A stretch of DNA of 64,000 nt from an uncultured Lacinutrix sp. (GCF_947500325.1 NZ_CANMRQ010000003.1:1-64000), one strand, 5' to 3'; shown: positions 1-8,792, counted from the stretch's first letter. Made by a program: numbers and translations. The notes: generated from the letters alone by a model not told the origin.

Positions 1-3000
1 TGCGGACCTTGTGGGAATATTACTGTAAACTATACTGTAACCGATGATTGTGGTAATAGCTCTACTGTTACTGCTACCCTATCTTTTGGAGATATCACTG
101 GACCAGATTTATCTACTTGTAATGTAACTGACCAAACTCTAGAATGTGACGGTGATAATAACCAAACCATTGCTGACCAATGGAATGCTGATAACATTGC
201 GGCTATTCAAGCTTGTGCTAATGATATTAATGTTACAGTTACTTCTAACTACGACTTTACAACGCTTACAACTACTTGTGGTGTTGGAGGAACTATTACG
301 ATAACATATACTGTGGCTGATGATTGTGGTAACACTACTGACTTAACGGCTACTCTTACTCTTGAAGATACTACTGGTCCTGATTTATCTAACTGTACAG
401 TAACTGATCAATCTTTAGAATGTTCTGGTACAGATAACCAAACTATTGCTGACCAATGGAATGCTGATAATATAGCTGCTCTTGAAAACTGTGGTACTGA
501 TACTTGCGATGCTAATGCTACAAATACTGTAACTTCTAATTATGACTTTGCTAATCTAAGCAGCACTTGTGGTTTAGGTGGTACTATTGCGGTAACATAT
601 ACTGTTGCTGATGATTGTGGTAACACTACTGACTTAACGGCTACTCTTACTCTTGAAGATACTACTGGTCCTGATTTATCTAACTGTACAGTAACTGATC
701 AATCTTTAGAATGTTCTGGTACAGATAACCAAACTATTGCTGACCAATGGAATGCTGATAATATAGCTGCTCTTGAAAACTGTGGTACTGATGCTTGCGA
801 TGCTAATGCAGCAAATACTGTAACTTCTAATTATGACTTTGCTAATCTAAGTAGCACTTGTGGTGTTGGAGGAACTATTGCGGTAACATATACCGTTGCT
901 GATGATTGTGGTAACACTACTGACTTAACGGCTACTCTTACTCTTGAAGATACTACTGGTCCTGATTTATCTAACTGTACAGTAACTGATCAATCTTTAG
1001 AATGTTCTGGTACAGATAACCAAACTATTGCTGACCAATGGAATGCTGATAATATAGCTGCTCTTGAAAACTGTGGTACTGATGCTTGCGATGCTAATGC
1101 TACAAATACTGTAACTTCTAATTATGACTTTGCTAATCTAAGTAGCACTTGTGGTGTTGGAGGAACTATTACGGTAACATATACTGTTGCTGATGATTGT
1201 GGTAACACTACTGACTTAACGGCTACTCTTACTCTTGAAGATACTACTGGTCCTGATTTATCTAACTGTACAGTAACTGATCAATCTTTAGAATGTTCTA
1301 GTACAGATAACCAAACTATTGCTGACCAATGGAATGCTGATAATATAGCTGCTCTTGAAAACTGTGGTACTGATACTTGCGATGCTAATGCTACAAATAC
1401 TGTAACTTCTAATTATGACTTTGCTAATCTAAGTAGCACTTGTGGTGTTGGTGGAACTATTGCGGTAACATATACTGTTGCTGATGATTGTGGTAACACT
1501 ACTGACTTAACGGCTACTCTTACTCTTGAAGATACTACTGGTCCTGATTTATCTAACTGTACAGTAACTGATCAATCTTTAGAATGTTCTGGTACAGATA
1601 ACCAAACTATTGCTGACCAATGGAATGCTGATAATATAGCTGCTCTTGAAAACTGTGGTACTGATGCTTGTGATGCTAATGCAGCAAATACTGTAACTTC
1701 TAATTATGACTTTGCTAATCTAAGTAGCACTTGTGGTGTTGGTGGAACTATTACGGTAACATATACCGTTGCTGATGATTGTGGTAACACTACTGACTTA
1801 ACGGCTACTCTTACTCTTGAAGATACTACTGGTCCTGATTTATCTAACTGTACAGTAACTGATCAATCTTTAGAATGTTCTGGTACAGATAACCAAACTA
1901 TTGCTGACCAATGGAATGCTGATAATATAGCTGCTCTTGAAAACTGTGGTACTGATGCTTGTGATGCTAATGCTACAAATACTGTAACTTCTAATTATGA
2001 CTTTGCTAATCTAAGTAGCACTTGTGGTGTTGGAGGAACTATTACGGTAACATATACTGTTGCTGATGATTGTGGTAACACTACTGACTTAACGGCTACT
2101 CTTACTCTTGAAGATACTACTGGTCCTGATTTATCTAACTGTACAGTAACTGATCAATCTTTAGAATGTTCTGGTACAGATAACCAAACTATTGCTGACC
2201 AATGGAATGCTGATAATATAGCTGCTCTTGAAAACTGTGGTACTGATGCTTGCGATGCTAATGCTACAAATACTGTAACTTCTAATTATGACTTTGCTAA
2301 TTTCATATCTGATTGTGGATATACAGGTTCTATAATTGTTAACTATATAGTAGCGGATGATTGTGGTAATACAACAACTTTAATGTCTACTTTAACTTTA
2401 GAAGATACTATAGCTCCACAATTATTAACGCCTTTAGATACTAATATAAATGTAGTCTGTTCTGAAATTCCTGAAATTCCTACTGTAGAATTTAATGATG
2501 GATGCTCAGATACAGCAGATATTGTTATTGTATTTGAAGAAACAAATGGATTTAATGATGATGGTGAAGACTATGATATAATTAGAGAATGGACAGTTAC
2601 AGATGCTTGTGGAAATACTGCTACATATACTCAAATAATAAATGTAAGTAATGAAGATACTGTAATAGAAGTAACTGATGAGCGTTGTACAGAAGATGGT
2701 CTTATTGATTTGTTTGATTACTTAAACTCTACTACAGATACTTCGGGTACTTGGGAAATAGTTTCTGGAGACACTACAATTGAAGATGGAATTTTCGATC
2801 CTTTAGAGGTTGAATTAGGAGATTATGTATTTAGCTATATGATTGGAGATGGTTCTTGTTTTACAACCACAGAAGTAACTATTACAGTTAACGATGATTG
2901 TGTTGTATTACCATGTGGTGTGGATGCATTTTCGATATCTAAAGCAGTAACTCCAAATGGAGATGGATTTAATGATTTCTTTGAAGTAAGTGGTGTTAGA

Positions 3001-3216
3001 AAATGTGGATTTGTTATAGAATTAAAAATCTTCAATAGATATGGTGGCATCATATTTGAGACAACAGATTATCAAAATGATTGGAATGGTTCTTCTATTA
3101 AAACTTCATTAGGAAGTGCTGATAAATTACCTAACGGAACATACTATTACGTAATAATAATTAAAGATAGTGGTTTAGACCCTATAACAGGCCCACTATA
3201 TCTTGGAACGAAATAA
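1..3216 (+). CDS. Giant repeat adhesin with C-terminal T9SS type B sorting domain (5' partial)
   Basis: The frame is open from base 1, so this is the C-terminal ~1,071 residues of a larger protein; the GTG at 313 is only an internal codon. It starts with one diverged 92-residue unit, followed by seven 97-residue units with six cysteines each and recurring VADDCGNTT and DQWNADNIAALENC motifs, then Ig/HYR-like modules. The last ~90 residues (SKAVTPNGDGFNDFF, FNRYGG, DWNG, LPNGTYYYVI) match the gliding-motility-associated CHU_C sorting domain, which directs export by the type IX secretion system. The protein is probably a cell-surface adhesin of SprB type. The downstream PorP/SprF gene supports this, since SprF-like proteins are needed to export SprB-like cargo in Flavobacterium. 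Repeat copy number may be mis-assembled or variable. Confidence 0.9.
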   Translation, partial: CGPCGNITVNYTVTDDCGNSSTVTATLSFGDITGPDLSTCNVTDQTLECDGDNNQTIADQWNADNIAAIQACANDINVTVTSNYDFTTLTTTCGVGGTITITYTVADDCGNTTDLTATLTLEDTTGPDLSNCTVTDQSLECSGTDNQTIADQWNADNIAALENCGTDTCDANATNTVTSNYDFANLSSTCGLGGTIAVTYTVADDCGNTTDLTATLTLEDTTGPDLSNCTVTDQSLECSGTDNQTIADQWNADNIAALENCGTDACDANAANTVTSNYDFANLSSTCGVGGTIAVTYTVADDCGNTTDLTATLTLEDTTGPDLSNCTVTDQSLECSGTDNQTIADQWNADNIAALENCGTDACDANATNTVTSNYDFANLSSTCGVGGTITVTYTVADDCGNTTDLTATLTLEDTTGPDLSNCTVTDQSLECSSTDNQTIADQWNADNIAALENCGTDTCDANATNTVTSNYDFANLSSTCGVGGTIAVTYTVADDCGNTTDLTATLTLEDTTGPDLSNCTVTDQSLECSGTDNQTIADQWNADNIAALENCGTDACDANAANTVTSNYDFANLSSTCGVGGTITVTYTVADDCGNTTDLTATLTLEDTTGPDLSNCTVTDQSLECSGTDNQTIADQWNADNIAALENCGTDACDANATNTVTSNYDFANLSSTCGVGGTITVTYTVADDCGNTTDLTATLTLEDTTGPDLSNCTVTDQSLECSGTDNQTIADQWNADNIAALENCGTDACDANATNTVTSNYDFANFISDCGYTGSIIVNYIVADDCGNTTTLMSTLTLEDTIAPQLLTPLDTNINVVCSEIPEIPTVEFNDGCSDTADIVIVFEETNGFNDDGEDYDIIREWTVTDACGNTATYTQIINVSNEDTVIEVTDERCTEDGLIDLFDYLNSTTDTSGTWEIVSGDTTIEDGIFDPLEVELGDYVFSYMIGDGSCFTTTEVTITVNDDCVVLPCGVDAFSISKAVTPNGDGFNDFFEVSGVRKCGFVIELKIFNRYGGIIFETTDYQNDWNGSSIKTSLGSADKLPNGTYYYVIIIKDSGLDPITGPLYLGTK
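316..2352 (+). repeat. Seven tandem 291-bp coding repeats
   Basis: The repeated word GCTGATGATTGTGGTAACAC recurs at 316, 607, 898, 1189, 1480, 1771 and 2062, exactly 291 bp (97 codons) apart. A diverged relative occurs at 2353 and a 276-bp diverged unit lies upstream (from 40). Units differ at only a few positions (for example CGTDT/CGTDA, ANATN/ANAAN, ECSG/ECSS), indicating recent amplification or gene conversion. The 3' part of the last unit diverges from about 2298. Confidence 0.97.
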
Positions 3217-3223
3217 ATTTTTA

Positions 3224-4168
3224 ATGAAAAATAAGACAGCATTAATATTTACACTTATATTTTTCAGTTTTGCGTTTTCTTTCGCTCAACAATTACCTCA
3301 ATTCTCTCAATATATGTTTAATACTATATCTATAAATCCTGCTTATGCAGGTAGTAGAGAAACATTAAGCGTTGTGGGACTACATAGAAGTCAATGGGTT
3401 GGTTTAGATAGAGGCCCAAGTACACAAACGCTCTCTATTCATTCTCCAATGAAAAATGAAAAAGTAGGATTAGGTCTTTCTGTTATTAATGATCAATTAG
3501 GCTATGAAAATTTTGTTTTTGCATACGGAGATTTTTCATATACTATAAAAACTGGCGAAAATACAAAATTAGCTTTTGGTCTTAAAGCCGGTTTTACCCA
3601 TTACAACTTAGATACTATAGGTTTTTTAGATGATGAAGCTGTGTATTCTGATCCTTTCTTTAGCGATATAAGTAGTCGATGGAATCCCAATGTTGGTGTT
3701 GGTTTATTTTGGCATACAAATAAATGGTATGTTGGATTATCTGCTCCAAGAATATTAAATACAGATTATAATTTAGCAAATAGAGTCGATGCTGTTGAAT
3801 ATGTTGCTTTAGAGCGTGTAGGCTATTATTTAACTGGAGGTTATGTGTTCAACTTAAGCGAAAACACAAAACTTAAGCCTGCAGTATTAGCTAAAGTAGT
3901 TAATGGAGCACCAATTTCATTTGATATAAATGCAAATTTACTCTTTTTCGAAAAGCTGTGGATTGGAGCTGGTTATCGCTACAATCAAGATACAACTACA
4001 CTTGGAGGTTTAGTTGATTTTCAAGTACATAAACAACTACGTATAGGTTATACTTATGAATACTTTTTATCAGACTTAAGACCTTATACCAGTGGAACTC
4101 ATGAAATTTTACTCATGTACGAATTATTTAAACCTAGTAAACGTATTAAATCACCAAGATACTTTTAA
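3224..4168 (+). CDS. Type IX secretion system membrane protein, PorP/SprF family
   Basis: A 314-residue outer-membrane barrel of the PorP/SprF family. It has a signal peptide (to about residue 21, ending SFAQ) followed by the family opening QLPQFSQYMFN...INPAYAGS. I chose the ATG at 3224 rather than the TTG at 3203, because 3203 overlaps the upstream gene and adds residues ahead of a normal signal peptide. It lies 7 bp after the adhesin stop and its TAA overlaps the next ATG (TAATG). SprF-type proteins act with particular surface cargo; cargo specificity for the upstream adhesin is inference from position. Confidence 0.93.
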   Translation: MKNKTALIFTLIFFSFAFSFAQQLPQFSQYMFNTISINPAYAGSRETLSVVGLHRSQWVGLDRGPSTQTLSIHSPMKNEKVGLGLSVINDQLGYENFVFAYGDFSYTIKTGENTKLAFGLKAGFTHYNLDTIGFLDDEAVYSDPFFSDISSRWNPNVGVGLFWHTNKWYVGLSAPRILNTDYNLANRVDAVEYVALERVGYYLTGGYVFNLSENTKLKPAVLAKVVNGAPISFDINANLLFFEKLWIGAGYRYNQDTTTLGGLVDFQVHKQLRIGYTYEYFLSDLRPYTSGTHEILLMYELFKPSKRIKSPRYF

Positions 4169-6108
4169 TGAAAAAATTATTATTCATATTAACCTTTACT
4201 TCTTTCGCTTTTGTTCTAAACGCTCAAGTTAAAGTAGCTGATAACTTCTTTAAAGATTATGCTTACATTCAAGCAACTGAACTTTATTTAGAAGTATTAA
4301 AAAAAGGAGATACAACAGCTCATATTTTAACTAGAATTGGTGATTGTTATTATAATAATTCTAATGTAAAGTCTGCAAGTTTATGGTATAAGAAAGCTGT
4401 GAATAAATATGATGATATCAATCCTGAATATATCTATAAATATATTCAAACACTTAGAAGTTTAAATCAGTATACTGAAGCAAAAAAATGGACTGAAATT
4501 TTTAAAGAACGTAAAAAGAATGATAAACGTTTAAAAGAGGAAGATGTATTTGATATAGAAAAATTCGAAGCATTAGAATCTACTGACCGTGTTTATGTTA
4601 ATTATAAAAACTTAGAGCTAAATACTGAATATTCAGATTTTGGAAGTTTTGAGAAAGATGGACTATTATATTTTGCATCTACAAGAGCAAAAGAAAATAC
4701 TGAATTAGATGAGAAAAAGTTATATCAATGGAACAAAGAACCTTTCCTTAATATTTACCAAGCAAATGTAAAAATTGAAGAGTTAGAAAAAATAATTAGT
4801 GATACAGATCTAATTAATTCAAATTCTATCAATTCAGATTTTCATGAGGCCTCAGTTACTATTACAAATGATGGGAAAACAATATATTTTACTAGAGATA
4901 ATCTTAGAAAAGGCAAAAAAGTAAATTATGATAAAGGTGGCACCTCAAATTTAAGAATATACAGAGCTAAATTAAATGATGGCACTTGGTCGGATCTTGA
5001 AGATTTACCATTTAATGGTGATGATTTTTCAAACGGTTCACCAGCCTTAAGTCCTGATAATAAAACTTTATATTTTGTTTCTGATAGAGAAGGCGGTATT
5101 GGACAAACAGATCTTTATAAAGTAAAAATTAAAAATGATGGTACATTTGGTTCTCCGCAAAATTTAGGAGATGAAATTAACACTGAGGGTCGTGAAAACT
5201 TTCCTTATGTTGCAAAAGATTCTACATTATATTTTTCTTCAGACGCCCACTTAAACTTAGGCTTATTAGATATTTTCGAAAGTAATATTTTAAAGAATGA
5301 TACTTTAGATGTTTATATTAAAAACCTTGGCGCTCCATATAATAGCGGTTATGATGACTTTGCCTATTTTGTAGATTCTGATACAAATACTGGATACTTT
5401 TCTTCAAACAGAGAAGGCGGAAAAGGAGGAGATGATATTTATTCATTTGGTAAATATGAATGTAAACAAATAATTACAGGAATTACCAGAAATAAACTGT
5501 CTAATGATCCATTACCTAAAGTGGTTGTAAAACTAATGGATGAGAAAGGTAAGGTCTTAGAGATACAAACATCTGACAAAAATGGTTTTTATGAATTTAA
5601 AGATGTTCCTTGTGATTCAAAATTTATTGTCCTGGCAGAAAAAGTGATTTATAGGCCAGATCAAAGAGAAATTAATACATCTCAAGTAAATGGAGAAGAA
5701 ACTCAGTTAGATTTATTTCTATCGCCTTTAATTATTGATAGTGAAATTGTAATTAACCCAATTTTCTTCGATTATAATAAATCTAATATTAGACCAGACG
5801 CAGCTTATGAGTTAGAAAATATTGTAGTTGTTATGCGTGAGCATCCAAATATGATAATACGAATTGAAGCACATACCGATAGTCGTGGACGCGACGCGTA
5901 TAATATGAAACTTTCAGACAGAAGGGCTAAATCTACTAGAGATTACTTATTTTCTAGAGGTATTGCAACCAAAAGAATTGAAAGTGCTATTGGTTATGGA
6001 GAATCTCAATTATTAAATAATTGTACTAACCGTGTAAAATGTAGTGAAGCTGAACATCAAAAAAACAGGCGTTCCAAGTTTATAATAACTAAAGGTTACA
6101 GTAAATAA
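4168..6108 (+). CDS. PorE-like OmpA family protein (TPR, PD40 propeller, CarboxypepD_reg, OmpA_C)
   Basis: This 646-residue protein has a signal peptide (residues 1-20) and a TPR-like helical region (about 20-150). PD40/WD40-like propeller blades follow (about 150-430, with SPDNKTLYFVSDREGG-type motifs), then a carboxypeptidase-regulatory-like domain (about 432-520). The C-terminal OmpA peptidoglycan-binding domain (about 535-645) shows FDYNKSNIRPDA, EAHTDSRG and NRRSKF. The order matches PorE of the Porphyromonas T9SS, which tethers the complex to peptidoglycan. Translation is probably coupled to the PorP/SprF gene. Whether this copy serves the main secretion machine or only this cargo locus cannot be told from the sequence. 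Confidence 0.9.
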   Translation: MKKLLFILTFTSFAFVLNAQVKVADNFFKDYAYIQATELYLEVLKKGDTTAHILTRIGDCYYNNSNVKSASLWYKKAVNKYDDINPEYIYKYIQTLRSLNQYTEAKKWTEIFKERKKNDKRLKEEDVFDIEKFEALESTDRVYVNYKNLELNTEYSDFGSFEKDGLLYFASTRAKENTELDEKKLYQWNKEPFLNIYQANVKIEELEKIISDTDLINSNSINSDFHEASVTITNDGKTIYFTRDNLRKGKKVNYDKGGTSNLRIYRAKLNDGTWSDLEDLPFNGDDFSNGSPALSPDNKTLYFVSDREGGIGQTDLYKVKIKNDGTFGSPQNLGDEINTEGRENFPYVAKDSTLYFSSDAHLNLGLLDIFESNILKNDTLDVYIKNLGAPYNSGYDDFAYFVDSDTNTGYFSSNREGGKGGDDIYSFGKYECKQIITGITRNKLSNDPLPKVVVKLMDEKGKVLEIQTSDKNGFYEFKDVPCDSKFIVLAEKVIYRPDQREINTSQVNGEETQLDLFLSPLIIDSEIVINPIFFDYNKSNIRPDAAYELENIVVVMREHPNMIIRIEAHTDSRGRDAYNMKLSDRRAKSTRDYLFSRGIATKRIESAIGYGESQLLNNCTNRVKCSEAEHQKNRRSKFIITKGYSK

Positions 6109-6110
6109 TA

Positions 6111-6142
6111 AAAAAGAGCATCTAAAATTAGATGCTCTTTTT
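6111..6142. terminator. Bidirectional intrinsic terminator
   Basis: Arms AAAGAGCATCT (6113-6123) and AGATGCTCTTT (6130-6140) form a hairpin flanked by A and T runs. It sits between the convergent PorE-like gene and CAP lipoprotein gene, so it can serve both strands. Confidence 0.85.
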
Positions 6143-6165
6143 ACTATCAATCAATATATAATTAT

Positions 6166-6657
6166 TTATTTTTTAATAAATATATTAGTGTAATACCAAT
6201 CACCTTCATCATTTTGCTCTGCAGATATTTCAAAATCTGTAAAATCACCTTCTATATTAGCTTTATGATCTTCACTGTTTAACCAAGCATTAACAACAGA
6301 TTGTGCATTAGTAAAACCATAGGCAACATTTTCAGAAACAGATACAGCACCAGCATTATTAATTAAATACATTCTTCTGCTTGGAAAATTTGCGTGAGAT
6401 ACATTGTTTGTTTCAACCATATAATCTGAATGTGTGAAAGCTTGACCTTTAATAATATCTAAATCATCTAATGTATTTAATCCTTGACTAATACGATGGT
6501 TATTAATAAGTTCTAAAATTTCAATCTCTATAACCTTAGATTGTGGAATAACCATTTCATTATTTTCTAAACTTAACTCTTCAGTTGAGTCACTTGAACA
6601 AGACGTTGAAAATACTATTAAACAAGAGACTAAAAATAGGTTAAGTGCATTTTTCAT
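6166..6657 (-). CDS. CAP (SCP/PR1) domain lipoprotein
   Basis: This 163-residue protein has a lipoprotein signal ending in the lipobox STSC (Cys20) followed by a Ser/Asp stretch. The rest is a compact CAP/SCP domain with EILELINNHR near its start, then histidines in AFTHSDYM and NVSHANF, ENVAYG and SEDHKANI. Bacterial CAP proteins are secreted and mostly of unknown biochemical role. It is a single gene, convergent with the T9SS operon and separated from pdxH by about 180 bp in which I see nothing definite. Confidence 0.87.
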   Translation of the reverse strand: MKNALNLFLVSCLIVFSTSCSSDSTEELSLENNEMVIPQSKVIEIEILELINNHRISQGLNTLDDLDIIKGQAFTHSDYMVETNNVSHANFPSRRMYLINNAGAVSVSENVAYGFTNAQSVVNAWLNSEDHKANIEGDFTDFEISAEQNDEGDWYYTNIFIKK

Positions 6658-6841
6658 AAGGGATATATTTACTTGGGCACTTTAAAGATAACTAAGCAAA
6701 TTCTTATGAAATGTTAACAAAATGTTAAAATCGATAAAAAACATGTATTTTAACGGTATTTACTGTTTTTTATCGATGAAAAAGCCGAATTGAATGATTA
6801 GATATACATTTCGACGAAATAAAACAACCTTTAATCGTTAA

Positions 6842-7489
6842 TTACGGAGATAGTCTAGTTTTAATCCATTCATTATCAGAGTTTAACTTAAAATCTATAC
6901 GGTCATGTAATCGATTTGGTCTGCCTTGCCAAAACTCAATCTCTACTGGCTTAACAATATAACCTCCCCAAAAGCTAGGTCTTTCAATTGGTTTGTTTTT
7001 ATAATGAACTTCTAAATCTTTTAATTTATCCTCTAAGAACTCTCTATTAACAATCACTTCACTTTGATTAGATACCAAAGCCCCTAATTGACTACCTCTA
7101 GGTCTTGATTCAAAATAACCATCACTTAGGTTTTTAGCTATTTTTTCTGCTTTACCTTTAATAATAATTTGTCTTTCTGCTCCAGGCCAGAAAAATGATA
7201 AACAAACATGAGGATTGTTTTCTATCGCTTTTCCTTTTTCACTATTATAATTAGTATAAAAAATAAACCCTTCGTGAGTATATTTTTTAAGAAGTACTAC
7301 TCTACTCTTTGGATAACCATCAAGACCAATAGTAGCAATCGTCATAGCATTAGTTTCATCTTCTGGGAAATTAGTGTCAACTTCTAAAAACCAGTCTCTA
7401 AATAGCTCTATTGGATTGTTTGGAGTATTATTAAGCAATAATTCTCCTTTCTCATATGATTTACGATAATTTCCTAAGTCTTTTTCCAT
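6842..7489 (-). CDS. pdxH: Pyridoxamine 5'-phosphate oxidase
   Basis: A 215-residue FMN enzyme that oxidises pyridoxamine or pyridoxine 5'-phosphate to pyridoxal 5'-phosphate (vitamin B6 synthesis and salvage). Family motifs are DGYPKSRVVLLK, FYTNYNSEKGKAI and the C-terminal WQGRPNRLHDR ending in RLSP, and the length is normal. It is divergent from the SRPBCC gene, with a 75-bp intergenic region that must hold both promoters. Confidence 0.96.
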   Translation of the reverse strand: MEKDLGNYRKSYEKGELLLNNTPNNPIELFRDWFLEVDTNFPEDETNAMTIATIGLDGYPKSRVVLLKKYTHEGFIFYTNYNSEKGKAIENNPHVCLSFFWPGAERQIIIKGKAEKIAKNLSDGYFESRPRGSQLGALVSNQSEVIVNREFLEDKLKDLEVHYKNKPIERPSFWGGYIVKPVEIEFWQGRPNRLHDRIDFKLNSDNEWIKTRLSP

Positions 7490-7564
7490 ATTGCAATTTA
7501 CAAGATTTAAAAATTATTATGCGAAGCAATTTTTATTAACTTTAAAAAATTAAAAACTACAATT

Positions 7565-7996
7565 ATGAAATTCTCATGTTCAGTAGATATAGATAAAACG
7601 TTGAATAAAGTCGTTGATGTTTTTTTAAATCCCGACAACCTAAAACATTATCAAGATGGTTTTATAGAAAAAAGACTAATTAGTGGAAGTGCAGGAAAAA
7701 AAGGCTCTAAGTCAAAAATGATATATAAAAAATTAGAATTAATAGAAACTATTATTAATAATGATTTACCAGAAGAGTTTTATGCTTTATATGAACACAA
7801 GCATATGACGAATACCATGAAAGTTTCCTTTAAATCTTTAGATGAGAATAAAACGCGTTATATCTCTGAAATAGAATACACAAAATTTAATGGCTTATTT
7901 ATAAAAATGATGGCTAAGTTGTTTCCTGGATTATTTAAAAAACAAGTTCAAAAATGGTTGAATCAATTTAAGAGCTTTGTTGAAACTATAGAATAG
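7565..7996 (+). CDS. SRPBCC (START-like) family protein
   Basis: The 143-residue protein has the SRPBCC opening (SVDIDKTLNKVVDVFLNPDN), a central beta-rich part and a C-terminal amphipathic helix with KKQVQKWLNQFK. This hydrophobic-pocket fold binds lipids or other small ligands, and the ligand cannot be read from the sequence. The gene is monocistronic, starts at an ATG after an AT-rich leader and ends in a strong terminator. Confidence 0.8.
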   Translation: MKFSCSVDIDKTLNKVVDVFLNPDNLKHYQDGFIEKRLISGSAGKKGSKSKMIYKKLELIETIINNDLPEEFYALYEHKHMTNTMKVSFKSLDENKTRYISEIEYTKFNGLFIKMMAKLFPGLFKKQVQKWLNQFKSFVETIE

Positions 7997-7997
7997 A

Positions 7998-8036
7998 AAG
8001 AGCTTAAATAGTATAGCTATTTAAGCTCTTTTATTT
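7998..8036 (+). terminator. Intrinsic terminator after the SRPBCC gene
   Basis: Arms AAGAGCTTAAATAG (7998-8011) and CTATTTAAGCTCTT (8017-8030) with a 5-nt loop, followed by TTATTTTAG. It also separates this gene from the RiPP precursor cluster transcribed towards it. Confidence 0.85.
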
Positions 8037-8049
8037 TAGTTTATAGCAC

Positions 8050-8187
8050 TTACTTTAAATCACATTGATCTATACAACCTGTTTTATGATCTACAGTTTG
8101 TAAGCCTTTTCCTGTAAGTTTTTTTTGATCGAAGTTTGAAATCACTTTTTTGTTTAAGATCAAATTTTTTAAATCTTGTTTTTTCAT
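8050..8187 (-). CDS. RiPP precursor peptide P1 (lanthipeptide-like, cassette copy 2, type A)
   Basis: A 45-codon gene below usual ORF length limits. It starts MKKQDLKNLILNKKVISNF, matching the K-rich Lx(L/I)xKKxIxxL leader of flavobacterial class I lanthipeptide-like precursors (compare LSLNKKTISKL in P3), and ends with a short core containing HKTGCIDQC. Unlike the other three it lacks a GlyGly, showing only TGKG at the expected place. Its 71-bp upstream region is nearly the same as that of P3. It could be an active precursor or a drifting copy; modification and product are unknown. Confidence 0.7.
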   Translation of the reverse strand: MKKQDLKNLILNKKVISNFDQKKLTGKGLQTVDHKTGCIDQCDLK

Positions 8188-8200
8188 AATTTTTAATTTA

Positions 8201-8271
8201 TAATGCCTACACTTTATAAGGTTTTCGACTATACCTATCTATCGATTGACACTACCAAACTATAAAGTATT
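8201..8271 (-). repeat. Duplicated leader region upstream of P1 (copy of 8958-9029)
   Basis: About 71 bp ending just before the P1 start region, with only a handful of differences from 8958-9029. Shared blocks include TCTATCGATTGACAC and CCAAACTATAAAGTATT. Such non-coding conservation between duplicated cassettes suggests a promoter or 5' leader under constraint, although recent duplication alone could also explain it. Confidence 0.85.
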
Positions 8272-8285
8272 ATTATAGATAAAAA

Positions 8286-8320
8286 AACAACTTAACACAA
8301 ATTAGATGATTTAAGTTGTT
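8286..8320 (-). terminator. AT-rich hairpin between P2 and P1, containing a dyad copy
   Basis: Arms AACAACTTAA (8286-8295) and TTAAGTTGTT (8311-8320) with a 15-nt loop. On the minus strand it is followed by TTTTTTTAT, so it can act as an intrinsic terminator after P2. The loop and 3' arm contain the shared 16-bp dyad (8298-8313), so a regulatory role is also possible. Confidence 0.6.
8298..8313. promoter_or_regulatory. Shared dyad motif, copy a
   Basis: CAAATTAGATGATTTA, one of four copies of a 16-bp near-palindrome (TAAAT arm, 6-bp centre, ATTTA arm) in the precursor cluster; here the first base is C. It lies about 111 bp upstream of the P1 start codon. Confidence 0.5.
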
Positions 8321-8335
8321 AAAAAAGAAGTTTAT

Positions 8336-8497
8336 TTAATTCATTGCATAACAAACACCATCTTCATCTGGTGCTTTAGTCATAGCAGGTGGAGAAATAG
8401 GATCTGTTCCGCCTTTAATTTTTTGCAGTGCAGATAATTGAATTTTTGCAATTACACTCTTAGATAGTTTTAAATTTTTAATTGTTTTTTTCTTCAT
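8336..8497 (-). CDS. RiPP precursor peptide P2 (cassette copy 2, type B)
   Basis: A 53-residue precursor. I take the ATG at 8497 (MKKKTIKNLKLSKSVI), since P4 begins at the matching codon. The leader ends KIKGG, a double-glycine processing site, followed by a core starting TDPISPPAM and containing one Cys near the end. P4 shares the leader and the TDPISPP core start but has a different core end. Double-glycine leaders are cut by C39-type peptidase/transporters, none of which are visible in the window. The mature product cannot be predicted. Confidence 0.75.
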   Translation of the reverse strand: MKKKTIKNLKLSKSVIAKIQLSALQKIKGGTDPISPPAMTKAPDEDGVCYAMN

Positions 8498-8583
8498 AAT
8501 TTTAAATTTTAAATTGTTAATCAATAATTTTATAACTATTTAAAACTAAATATTTTATTTTGATAACCATTAATTTAAAGCCT

Positions 8584-8599
8584 TAAATCATCTAATTTA
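8584..8599. promoter_or_regulatory. Shared dyad motif, copy b
   Basis: TAAATCATCTAATTTA, identical to copy d (9351-9366). It lies about 86 bp upstream of the P2 start codon. The TAAAT and ATTTA arms are inverted repeats, as expected for a dimeric DNA-binding protein. Confidence 0.55.
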
Positions 8600-8749
8600 T
8601 GCTTTTATAATGAAGTGTTTTGTGCTAAAAAAGAAGGTAATAAGAGTTTTTTTAGCATGAAAAGATAAAATCTCTTTTAGAAGTCTTGAATAAAGATTTT
8701 AAATAAAAAACAAATTTATTACATTGAAGGTAGAGAAAACATTTTATAT

Positions 8750-8781
8750 AATAAAGAGACAACTTTAGTTGTCTCTTTATT
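8750..8781 (-). terminator. Strong hairpin terminator after P3
   Basis: Perfect 15-bp arms AATAAAGAGACAACT (8750-8764) and AGTTGTCTCTTTATT (8767-8781), 11 bp beyond the P3 stop codon. It is the strongest hairpin in the cluster and suggests that each B-A cassette ends as one transcription unit. Confidence 0.8.
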
Positions 8782-8792
8782 ATTAGCTATAA

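Larger units (their letters stand above)
8498..8792 (-). other. Intergenic leader of P2 and tail of P3
   Basis: There is no convincing gene in these ~295 bp. Present are the P2 dyad (8584-8599), a 9-bp inverted repeat GCTAAAAAA/TTTTTTAGC (8624-8632 and 8648-8656) that might be a weak attenuator, and the P3 terminator (8750-8781). A 20-codon minus-strand ORF around 8600-8660 is not distinctive enough to call. Confidence 0.5.

Noticed and set aside
316-2352. Regular repeats as a CRISPR-like array
   Set aside because: The units are 291 bp, in frame, translated and without spacers; they are protein repeats.
8600-8660. A 20-codon minus-strand ORF as a fifth precursor
   Set aside because: It lacks the leader pattern and a GG site, and has no counterpart in the other cassette copy.
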